Assembly: GCF_024362695.1 (NCBI RefSeq)
Contig: NC_065406.1
Coordinates: 124,001 to 188,000, forward strand
DNA length: 64,000 bases
Source of the DNA: Pectinophora gossypiella
Taxonomy: Eukaryota > Arthropoda > Insecta > Lepidoptera > Gelechiidae
Direction of reading: 5' to 3'
A model generated the notes under the pieces. The model searched no databases. It saw only the letters and a program-made list of their open reading frames with translations, and had not been told where the DNA came from. Both the position numbers and the translations under genes were made by a program. This document shows positions 24,361 through 34,177 of the stretch, one piece after another (position 1 is the first letter of the stretch; every line of letters begins with the position of its first letter).

Positions 24361-25270
24361 TCAGTAGACGTCACCTCCACACAACGCGCCCCCGATAACA
24401 GCGCGCGCGCACCGCGACTAGATAATATCCACTACAACACTAAGCGAATGGATGTTCCCGTAACGTTAATGAATTGAACAATAACTAGCTCATTAGGCGT
24501 AGATATGACGTAGAAGTGTTATTAGGCGTATACTCGACTGCTTGATGTTGGATTCTCAAACTTCCAAAGTATTTTGTTCTCTTTCAGTATTATTGTCTAT
24601 GTGAGCATTTCTACACTAGGATTTTTACTGTATCTACATAATATGAAGTATTATGTAGTATTTACAGTAATTGTTATTGATTAATTTATTAAAATGATGT
24701 ATAATAATATATATATGAATTCACAAATTATGTCTCAAAGTTACATAATCAAAAATTAGCAAATAATTGAAATGTTATTGTTATTACCTTAAAATATGAT
24801 GAGAAATTAGATGTAAGTCTTAACAGTACATAGAACCAACTTTATATCGTGTTGACGGGCATGGAACAGAGGTGCCCTGAACACGCGCGGGGCTGCGGCC
24901 GCGGCGCCACTGCGGACGTTATCCAGTCATATCGTACTATTTGCTCGCCGCTTATCATTTGTCAGTGTTCAAGTATAAATTCCTACACTTATCATAACGC
25001 TTGTCTGCTCTCTCATATTTTCACGTTACATTCTGCATTTACCTATGTACTCACCTTCCAAGTCTATTTTTAAATAATTCGACTCCAATGTTCTGGCTCT
25101 TAACTATACGTATATTTTACATTTATTTTTAGATTGATCTGTTGTTTTGTTGTATATTTAAGTTTATTTTCTCAGTTGCAAGTTCCTGTAATTTTTGATT
25201 TAATGTTATTTTACCCGACAAATGTAATTTGTATTATTTCAATAATAAATAAAATGATAAAAATAAATCT
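24361..25270 (+). other. ALDH4A1 3' UTR
   Basis: AT-rich sequence follows the stop codon. Overlapping AATAAA poly(A) signals lie at 25244-25249 and about 25262-25267. A small GC-rich patch at 24860-24920 shows no coding support. Confidence 0.5.
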
Positions 25271-26687
25271 GTCTTATTTGTATATACATTAATCACCCCG
25301 ACCTCAATACCCCACTTTTGTCTACCCTAATTGGGGTGGTAGTCATGAAATACATTAATTGAACATTGAGTCATTCCTCTGCTCTTCGGAGGGCACGTCA
25401 ACTCGTGGGTTCCAAGTAGGTTAGCTCATAAGTAGCCTGCGATCCACTGGTGGGCACAGGCCGCCGCGCCTAGTGACTAAGGAATGTTACCGAATGTGGC
25501 AGGTATAATCCGCAATGCGACTCCACTCCACCAGTGTTTGGGCTAGTAAATCCACTAGTTTTCGACCTACCTGGGAAGACCTCGCAACTTGGCTTAACGA
25601 CTGTTAACAATAGCTAGGACCGATACGATTACGTGTCCTCCAAAGCACGGAGGACCTCGAAACGAAGCGAAGCTACTGAACGGGTATATATTTGACTGAC
25701 TACTCCCTACATTGTTAATATATGTTGCTCTGCCCACCCAATAAAGACTGCAGGCGTGAGTTTATGAATGTAGGAATGTAATTAGGTACCTATGTTGTTA
25801 GGAAAACATTCAAAACTGTCTGTAGAAGACTAATGTACCAATGAAATCCTAGTTCTAGATTTTTATAAATCTATTTTGCTAATCAATTGTCTTGGCCAGA
25901 TATATGTATAAATGTATCGACATCATTTTGGTTCAAGGTCATGGATTGAAATGATGCCAGTAGATCAGACCAAATTATATTTTTGCTGCCAGATGCACCG
26001 ACAGCCATTACATGTGCGTAATATGTCTAGTTTTTATAATTTCAACATAACTGACTACCTATACGATAGAAGCAAAGAAAATACATAATATAAAAAAAAT
26101 ACTCGGTCGGTCGGTGACAATAGTTGCCATAGAAGTAGAAATAGTATACCACAGACCAAGTAGAGATGCTACGCATGAGTATACTCTGTCTACGCTACGA
26201 ACGATGGTTGCGCACAACCATGGTATAAGAACACACACAACCATTCGGGTAACATTTGTGTGGTTCATGTGGTTGTATCACAGATTTACATGGGTAAGTT
26301 ACTTATGGTTAAGTTATTTTAGCTATTGTTTCGCTTTCGAAAGAAAAATGTGATAAAAATGATAAAATAAAGTTGAACATACACTTCCCGGTTTGATTGA
26401 TGGACTGACGGTCGGCCGGATAAGAGACACGACCATGATCGTGTAAAGTGAGCTGAATAAATAAACGAATGAAACTTGTGTGTGAATGAACGAAAATAAA
26501 ACTGACTGACAGACAGAGAAGACATGCTCGCTCCTCAGGCTCGCTCACTGCTTGCCTGCATCGCGTTCTTCACATTCTATGTGACTATGTGTGTAGTATT
26601 TTCTAGAAGAACCGAGATTGTATTTATAACCTTACAATAAACTAGTTCAAATTAAGTTATTAGTACATCTTGAGCTGCATTTCTAAT
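25271..26687. other. Intergenic region with degenerate repeats
   Basis: A degraded SINE body lies at about 25440-25660 (annotated separately). A phrase around 25720-25770 (CTGCCCACCCAATAAAGACTG then GCGTGAGTT) resembles 44862-44900 and in reverse 45540-45570, so it is a dispersed repeat. No gene is seen before the Hikeshi start. Confidence 0.5.
25440..25660 (-). repeat. Degenerate SINE copy, type 1 body
   Basis: Order and wording follow the SINE at 18760-19075 with many changes: GGGCACAGGCC near 25453, a block with ACTCCACCA, then TAGGACCGATACGATTACGTG and TCCTCCAAAGCACGGAGG near 25637-25655. No target duplication is recognisable, so it is an old insertion. Confidence 0.55.
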
Positions 26688-27724
26688 ATGTCTAACGTAT
26701 TCGGGTTAATAGTTTCGGGGCGGTTGGTAAGTGTTGTGTTCTAGTGATGTTTATTTACAATAATGGTATAATAGCAATAGTATTTTGTTTTAGTAGTTTA
26801 CATGTAGGATCCTAATGTTGTCTTGGATCGATACAAAGACTGGAAGTTTTATTATATGTTTTTCTCTTGCAATCGTATCGACAGTCATTTTCATTAGCAA
26901 TGTTATGTTTGAGGGGTCGTGTACGGTGACATGAAGGGCTGGTGGCACGGTTTCAGGTGCAGACGGACTTCACGCCGCTGACGGAGACGCAGTTCCTGGT
27001 AACGATCCCGGAGGCAGACAACATCAACCACGCCGTGGTGTTCCTGACGGGCGCCGTGCCCTTGCCGGCCGGCACCGCGGGCATGGTCTACTGGTCGTGG
27101 CCCGACCCCGCCGCGCCTCCCAACTGGCAGCTGCTCGGGCATATCTCTAATGCAAAACCGTCTGCCATATTTAAGATATCGAACTTAAAGAAGCTCCATG
27201 AGTTGTCTGGTAAGTCTTTATTGTTTCCATAATACTATATCATGGATGCTGTAACATCATTAGTCCTTGTTCTTATTGTTCCCTCATTGCAGAGGCTGTT
27301 CATAATCAAATTTTAAATGTATTTACAGAAGAAAATAAGTTCATGAGCACATTTGGTCAACAACAGATTTGTCACAATGCACAAATTGGAATTTCAATAG
27401 AGCCAGAGAATAATGTTCAACTTCTAGCGTCGTCTGTCGTAAGTGTTTATTGAAATAGCATTGATGAGAATATTCTGCATTCAGTAAGGTACAGTTACTG
27501 TAATTAAATACAATTTGTTGTAGGCACAGCAAGCAGAGGACTATGTGACATTTGCACAGAAGATGTTAGATAACTTGGTGAACTTCGTCGCATCCTTTAC
27601 AGTGACACAGGAACAGATGACCCTGACTCCCGGAGTGCTCTACATCCCACTGAGCACACTGCAGACATGGTATCAAAACTTTGAACGACGGCTGCAACAA
27701 AACCCCAACTTCTGGAAGCATTAG
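26688..27724 (+). CDS. Hikeshi: Hikeshi (HSP70 nuclear import carrier; OPI10/C11orf73 family)
   Basis: Four exons: 26688-26726, 26957-27209, 27293-27438 (or 27329-27438) and 27524-27724. The product is 212 residues, or 200 with the downstream acceptor; human Hikeshi has 197. Family motifs: MSNVFGLIVSGRL at the start, VQTDFTPLTETQFLV, VVFLTGAVPLPAGTAGMVYW, LLGHISNAKPSAIFKIS, a central QIGISIEP, and a C-terminal TPGVLYIPLSTLQTWYQNFE with a final NPNFWKH. Hikeshi binds ATP-form HSP70 and FG nucleoporins and carries HSP70 into the nucleus during heat stress. Two in-frame acceptors exist for exon 3. The upstream one has the better pyrimidine tract and the downstream one gives the family-typical length. 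Confidence 0.95.
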
Positions 27725-28438
27725 TACTTAATTCAATTAATATAATCTTGACTGGACATTTAGAGGATGATTTTTTGCAGTATAATATTTATGAACCAGT
27801 GTTAACCAGAGGTGCTAGCAAAATAACCAGACGAAAATAAGTTACATTAGTTTTATAGGATCATATTCATTTTGTGTCAAGTCCTTCTTTCTGGGTAATA
27901 TTGTTTTGTTGCATCAAGTGGCCACAACTGGAGCGCACGTTGAACTGGTTTCAAATATAGCTACAGCAGAAAATGGGTATGGAGCAGTTTGCTACAGATG
28001 TAAATTATGTTGCTGTAGATAAGGTTGGAGTGTTATAATGTAATCATAAGTGCTACAGTAATGGACTCATCACTCGTCATGATGTAGATAGCGCCGTGCG
28101 CGTGAGACGCCGCGGCGGCCTCGGTCTGTGGATGTTTCCTGTGGAAACCATGCTTACTGCCAACTTGTTTATATGTACATGATGCACTGTCTTTGTGATA
28201 GACTGCTTAGGATTAATATTTTTGCTAATAAACTGTATTATTTAAATCTTAATTCAGTTTTAATTTCTTTGTGTCAGGAAAAGAATGTAAACAATTAATG
28301 GACATCCTACACATTGATGTATAATAATTATGTTACAATTGCTCCTACGCTTAAATAGCGTTAGAATGTCGTTATCGTCTTCAGCTGGCAATCCGTGACG
28401 GTGGCACTCTCTTAAATTATAAACTAAATAAAAGAAAT
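27725..28438. other. Hikeshi 3' UTR and short intergenic gap
   Basis: A poly(A) signal AATAAA at 28227-28232 probably ends the transcript. A small CpG-rich patch lies at 28090-28120. No gene is seen before the left LTR. Confidence 0.55.
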
Positions 28439-28831
28439 TGTAAGAGGAGATGCTGAATTAAATACGAAATAGTTTTTATGTGTATAATTGCGCCATTATT
28501 TATTTAACAAGTTTTTCAATTGCCGCCATCAAAAACTAACAACAAAGAATTCACCCTTTTCTTTTTAAAACCACAGACTAAAAATGTACCGAACGTAACA
28601 AGTTTCAATTATGCCTGTATCAATTTAATATTGAGCCTCCTTGCTAGATTATACCAACTATATTCCACCAAGGAGTATTATTTTGATTGTTAAATAAAAT
28701 AATTGCGTAATAATAAATAACAGCTCAGCTCAGCTTAAATTCTATCAGCACAGCACAGCTCAGCTTTTATCATCGGTACAGCACACCACAGCTATACAGC
28801 CATCAGCGATCTCTGCCCGGCAATTGTAACA
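28439..28831 (-). repeat. Left LTR (3' LTR of minus-strand element)
   Basis: 393 bp, with no difference found by eye from 32524-32916. It contains repeated CAGCTCAG motifs near 28731-28770 and AT-rich stretches with poly(A)-signal-like words. Confidence 0.9.
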
Positions 28832-28841
28832 ATCGGCCATC

Positions 28842-31290
28842 CTGCAACAATTGCTCCCGCAATTGGGAGCGCATTGCATTAGTCAACTGGTTAACTTTCT
28901 ATTGAATCAACCAAATCTTCCTTATCCAATTGCTTATTTTATTCTTCTTCTTGTCACTAAGACCCTGTCTAAGTTTAATCTAAAGCCTTGGATTACGCCA
29001 CGTCCCATAAAGTGTCACAAAAATCGTGACAGATTACATCTTAAAGCAAAGTCAGACCCATAGTAAAACTCACCAGCCAATCCACAAACGATATCGCAAT
29101 TTCTTAAATAATCTACTTCCCAAGTTAAAAACAGAATACGAACCCTAAAAGATCACTCTAAACAAGATAATCCAAAGAAGCTTTGGCTTACTATTAACGA
29201 TACTTTATGTCATACGAATAAAAGAGATAATGATTCCTCAAGATTGTGCCAAATATATACTGATCCTCAGGCTTCTCTAAATCGCTGCAATAGTTATTTT
29301 TCCAGCGTTGGTAAAACTAACAAACACAACCCTCACAAGACTTTCTGCCACACAAGGATCTCTTGCAGCCGATATGGCGCTCCAAGGGTCATCCCTGCAT
29401 TCCTCCTCATGACCCCGATTAGCGAAAACGAAACCAGTACCCATGCCTATTAGTGAGCTGAAATTTAATAGCGCCCCCGAACTGGATGCCATCCTGCAGC
29501 CACCCACTTATGCAATTTAAGCCTCTCAATGGGCACTCTCTCAGAGAACGGGAAAACAAGTGCACTCTACAAGGGCAGAGAAGATAAATGCATCCCCAGC
29601 AATTACCTATCTATTTCCCTTCAAAATTGTTAGAAAAATTAGTAAATAAAGTAGTTCGACACCTCGTAAAGAACAATCTAATCCCAAATACGTAATTTGG
29701 CTTTAGTAAAGCTAAATCAACGGAGGATGCAATCTTGGAACTTCCCAATGCATTTCACCAGCCCTAGACCAGAAACCACGCTGTTTTGGTGTCCTCATGG
29801 ATCCTGCGAAGGCCTTCGGCACCGCACCAGAGGCAAAGCCCATGACTGGTTCCAAAGCTACCCCACCAATCGCAAACAGTGTGTCAGAGAGGATGGAGCC
29901 GCCAGCGACCAGCCCCCGTTGGATTTCGGAGAGATTTTACCATTTATATGGCTGGCATTGTAAAACCCACTCCCAACAATGCCAAGACCCCACGCTACGC
30001 TGACGATACTGCAATCATCTTCAGAGGCTTTCCCCGGGACAAATCCACAAATCAGTGCAAGAAAGCATGAATGCTATTGCAAATCAGTTAGATAAAAACC
30101 CACTCACGCTGAACCTGTCCAAAACCAAACATCCAGCATTTTACAAAACTCAAGCCCACAACCTCCCGTTACCAGGTCCATCATCCTCAAAGAGAGCAAA
30201 GCAACAGCAAACACACCACTCTCAATCGTCCGTACATACCACCGCAATATCAAGCACCTAGGTGTAGTGTTAGACAGAAATCTCTCCCACAAATAAAGCA
30301 TGCTATCCTTTATTATCCGGTAGGATTAGAAAAATCATGTTTATAGTGAAGCGTCTTCGCAGCGCAGCTCAAAGGGAGACACTTCCAATGGTATACAAAA
30401 CCAAGTCAATCTATTCGTTCACACTGCATTGGAGTTTGGAGTGGTGCTGGCAAATGTTGGACCTTGAGAGAGCCCAAAGAGGTGCCCTCAAAGCAATGCC
30501 ACGAAAACCCCATCGACACACCACAGATGGTATACACCTATACAATGAAGTGAAGGCTTTGAGAGTCCGGCACTAACTTTCCATATTCAGAGTCGCCATT
30601 AGAACACACATGCACACCGCACGCTCCACGGAATCCGACGAACCGCTGCAACTCCGAGTCCACAGTGCCTCCGCTCCCCTTGCCCTCGCGCTTGCAAGTC
30701 ACATCACCATCATAGGCCTCGCAAGCACTAGCTCTACCAAACGTCATCCATACTTTCGACATCCTTACCTCCAGAACATGGCACGTCGAGCCCTGCGGCC
30801 CATAAAATCTCCAGGTATTGACGTCTAAGGTAAAAAGAACGATTCAAAGCTAGTTTCAAGAGCTGAACTACAACTAGAGGCTCCTATGCCGAAAGAAAAC
30901 CGCTTGCATCAACCCTTCCCCCTCTCACCCACTCCCACGCACACACCCACACACTCATCCGCCCACCCCACACACACACGCCACACACACTCGCACACTT
31001 CTCACATAAAAGCCTTATTCTATCTCTTGCCAGACTCCTGTTACTCTTTATTTGACACTTTACTTCACCTTTATAATACCTACATATACACTATGTTTTA
31101 TCTGGCTAAGATCCGTGCGTCGGTTATTGCATCGGTACGTTACAAATCGCATCCTGGCCACTGCGACACAAGCCGGGCCCAGTGCAGGGACCGCCGCAAT
31201 CCGTCTTGTTACTGTTATGTAACTCTGTATGTTTTATTTATAAATGTACCTGTGTTTTTTAGTAAATAAACGATTATTATATTATATTAC
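28842..31290 (+). pseudogene. Dead non-LTR retrotransposon (jockey/CR1-like LINE), RT part
   Basis: Reading across frames gives a 5'-truncated LINE: a linker region (NQPNLPYPIAYFI, KPWITPRPIK, RDRLHLKAKSDP), then RT pieces (FGFSKAKSTEDAILELPNA, GKAHDWFQSYPTNRKQCV), the catalytic YADDTAIIFRG at 29996-30025, NPLTLNLSKTK, and a late HLGVVLDRNLSHK block. At least several frameshifts and stops separate these, so it cannot make a working enzyme. Its 3' end is near 31260-31290, in a TTA-rich tail. It lies inside the LTR pair and opposes the gag-like ORF. Confidence 0.75.
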
Positions 31291-31744
31291 TAAAACGAAC
31301 AAACCTTCGTCGGTCCATCACTCGAGTCAGCATGCGCCATCACGCAGTCCTTTCGGAACCCCCATGCAAAATTTAAAACTCCCAGCACCTTGATTTTGTT
31401 ACGTCGTGACCTTTCGCTTTTATATTATATGGATACCATGAACTATACAATCCACCGCACGCTTGCCTACATAGCAGTATCACAATGTTTGAAAAGTGTG
31501 ACCCTTTCATAATAAGTAGCAGCACCTCTACAAACTCAAACTGCTAACTACTATCTTTAAGCATTCTTTTTCATACCGAGATACATTAATTTACTTTTTC
31601 TTTAATCCAAACGTTGGGTTTGTTACCAAATAGAAATATTTGATTGTATGCCCTACACTCGAGACTGCGATGAAAGACCATCTCTCAATGCGAAATATCC
31701 ACAAAATCCCTCCACGTACGTCACCTTAACCGTCCCGCGCCGCC

Positions 31745-32092
31745 CTGCCGCTGCGCATGCCGCTCCGCATGCAGTTCAGGCCGATGCCCAGCACGCAGCC
31801 CAGGCCGACGCTCCGCACGCCCGGCGATCCGCACGTGACTCAGGCCGATGCTCAGCATGCAGCTCAGGCCGACGCTGCGCACGCAGCTCAGCCCGGCGAC
31901 CCGCATGTGACTCAGGCCGACGCCCAGCATGCAGCCCGCCCCGACGATCCGCATGCGGCTCAGGCCGACGCACAGCATGCAAGCCACCCCGACGATCTGC
32001 ATGCGGCTCAGGCCGACGCTCAGCATGCTGCTCACCCCGACGCTCAGCATGCTGCTCACCCCGACGCTCAGCATGCTGCTCACCCCGGCGAT
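31745..32092. repeat. 24-bp minisatellite
   Basis: About 14 tandem units of 24 bp, of the form GCTCAGCATGCTGCTCACCC plus CGAC, variable to the left and near-identical to the right (three exact units at 32007-32086). The unit is a multiple of three, so several frames on both strands stay open through the array. It lies downstream of the gag-like ORF start of the LTR element. Confidence 0.9.
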
Positions 32093-32295
32093 CGCATCGG
32101 CGTGGGGCGAAGTTCTTGCAAAGCGAGCGCGAGCCGTTCTTGCTCGCGTTGAAACTCCCTTTGCAGTAAAAGGATGCGCTCACGACCTGGCTGATCGCAG
32201 CCTGGACAGGTGACACTGCGTGTCTCCTTGGTGCCAGGAGTCAGGAGCCTCGGTCGATACAGGTCCCGACTTTTGTTACCAGGCGGTTCATCCAT
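32089..32295 (-). CDS. Gag-like N-terminal ORF of the LTR element (truncated)
   Basis: An ATG at 32295 (minus strand) opens an ORF beginning MDEPPGNKSRDLYRPRLL, with a CPGCDQ pair and a Glu/Gln/Leu-rich helix-like run (LLLQREFQREQERLALALQE). It stops just inside the minisatellite. Its place 230 bp downstream of the right LTR in minus orientation is where a gag gene should start. The family is not recognised and the rest of gag-pol is missing. Confidence 0.4.
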
Positions 32296-32523
32296 TGTTC
32301 TGAAATCTCGCAGAAAAATATTGCGTTACATTACCTTAGTCTTTAAGTGTAACACTTTTTTTTTATCCTTTACTAAAAATAAACACGGTTACAAATTTGG
32401 TACCTATTACAAAATAATCAACATGAAGCTTGCTTTACAAAAAAATCTGACCAATTTTAATTATCTAAAAATTTGATTAAAAATTATAACTAGGCGTGTA
32501 CTTAACTTTATCCCGCTTCTGAA

Positions 32524-32916
32524 TGTAAGAGGAGATGCTGAATTAAATACGAAATAGTTTTTATGTGTATAATTGCGCCATTATTTATTTAACAAGTTTT
32601 TCAATTGCCGCCATCAAAAACTAACAACAAAGAATTCACCCTTTTCTTTTTAAAACCACAGACTAAAAATGTACCGAACGTAACAAGTTTCAATTATGCC
32701 TGTATCAATTTAATATTGAGCCTCCTTGCTAGATTATACCAACTATATTCCACCAAGGAGTATTATTTTGATTGTTAAATAAAATAATTGCGTAATAATA
32801 AATAACAGCTCAGCTCAGCTTAAATTCTATCAGCACAGCACAGCTCAGCTTTTATCATCGGTACAGCACACCACAGCTATACAGCCATCAGCGATCTCTG
32901 CCCGGCAATTGTAACA
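32524..32916 (-). repeat. Right LTR (5' LTR of minus-strand element)
   Basis: An identical direct copy of 28439-28831. In the minus orientation it would contain the promoter driving the gag-like ORF that starts at 32295. Confidence 0.9.
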
Positions 32917-32920
32917 AAAT

Positions 32921-34177
32921 ATATACATGAAATAAATATAAATAAAAAATATTGTTACTGTTAGGTAGAAAAGAATTGTCCAACCTAATATCGACTGATA
33001 CATCATTACGCTAAAGAACGTTAAAAAATTGAATTATAATATATACGCATATATATCTTGGTTATGTAAGGCATTCAATGTAGTTGGGATTTTAGATATT
33101 TCCATTAAAAAAACAAGTTAATAAATTTTATATCCTTTATTGTAAAAAAGCTCCTTAACAATGAGGTAACAACATGGTATCCTACCGAACACAATAGTTA
33201 AGGCACTTATATTACACAACACACAGCTATCACTTTACAACATTGGTTGGCTGCAATACTTTGCTGCCTCAGCTGTGTTTCCTTCACTATAAACTACTTT
33301 GTACTCAACATGTCATTAAAGTTAACTTTGAGATCTGCCATATAACTAATCAACAATATTCTCAGTACATCAGCTAAGCTCAATGTAATACACTGAAACT
33401 GACAATATGTAAGAAACCCAAAAGGGTCACAGCCACAGCCGCCGCAAGTTGACGCCGACATTTACGTATCTTATATTAAAATTAAAACAAACACAGAAAT
33501 TGTACATGTGGGAAAATAATAAGTGTGGCTAAAGAAAGGCTCAATTTGTTACAGTTATAGGTATATCATAACACTAAAATAGAGCCGTTCAGCTTATGCT
33601 CCCTATATGTCCATTTTAAAATGTTTGGTGCAGTTTTATTCTCTACACTAGAAAGTATTTTTTAAATATCATTTATAAATTTAAAAAAAATGCGTTTTAA
33701 CCTTAGCTTTTTAAATATTGTTGTAATTGCTATCATTTTTGATTTGCAGAACTATACCGAACTCGAGTTAAATGGAATAAAAAGTATAAAAACAAACATC
33801 TTCAGAGAATAGATTCGACATATAGGGGCAATTCATTTTCTAGATCCCATCGAATTGCCACAAACCCGATGTTTTTGGAAACTCATGTTAAGATAATATA
33901 CATAGACATTCGAGGGTACTTAATCGTAAATAGTCATTCGTTTTCCTCGTCAATCTTAGGCCGGGTTTCCACTGACGCAGAGATGGGCGGACTTTACCAG
34001 TTACAGCGTTCGAGAGAACGAAAAACGAAGACGCTCTGTCACTCTCTCCCTCACGGTGATTGCTCGATTCCGGCACATCTTTGCTCCTCCGCGCAGCTCC
34101 GTGTCAATGGAAACGCAGCCTTTCGCGCGCACATAACAATACTGTCGGTCGTCTCGATAAAGGAAATCGATTAATAA
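32921..34177 (-). other. Intergenic DNA and CDC7 3' UTR
   Basis: On the minus strand a poly(A) signal (plus-strand TTTATT at 33136-33141) probably ends the CDC7 transcript, giving a 3' UTR of about 1 kb. The ORFs at 33869-34174 and 33888-34076 show no family resemblance. Confidence 0.45.

Larger units (their letters stand above)
28439..32916 (-). mobile_element. LTR retrotransposon (degenerate, minus strand) with nested LINE
   Basis: Two identical 393-bp direct repeats (28439-28831 and 32524-32916) run from TG to CA on the plus strand (TGTTAC...TTACA on the minus strand) and are flanked by a 4-bp AAAT repeat (28435-28438 and 32917-32920). Between them, next to the right LTR, a minus-strand ORF starts at 32295 and looks like the beginning of a gag gene. 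It runs into a 24-bp minisatellite. No protease, integrase or LTR-type reverse transcriptase is visible. A dead LINE in the plus orientation fills most of the left half. Identical LTRs suggest a recent insertion, yet the interior is non-functional, so mobilisation in trans of a defective copy is likely. Gypsy-type affiliation is only a guess from the 4-bp duplication and LTR ends. Confidence 0.75.

Noticed and set aside
29997..30070. YADD motif read as an LTR-element reverse transcriptase
   Set aside because: The surrounding text (GKAHDWFQSY, NLSKTK, GVVLDRNLSHK) is LINE-type and lies on the strand opposite to the gag-like ORF.
31648..32216. Large His/Arg/Asp-rich ORFs on both strands
   Set aside because: They are created by the stop-free 24-bp minisatellite; only the minus-strand segment before the array looks like a gag start.
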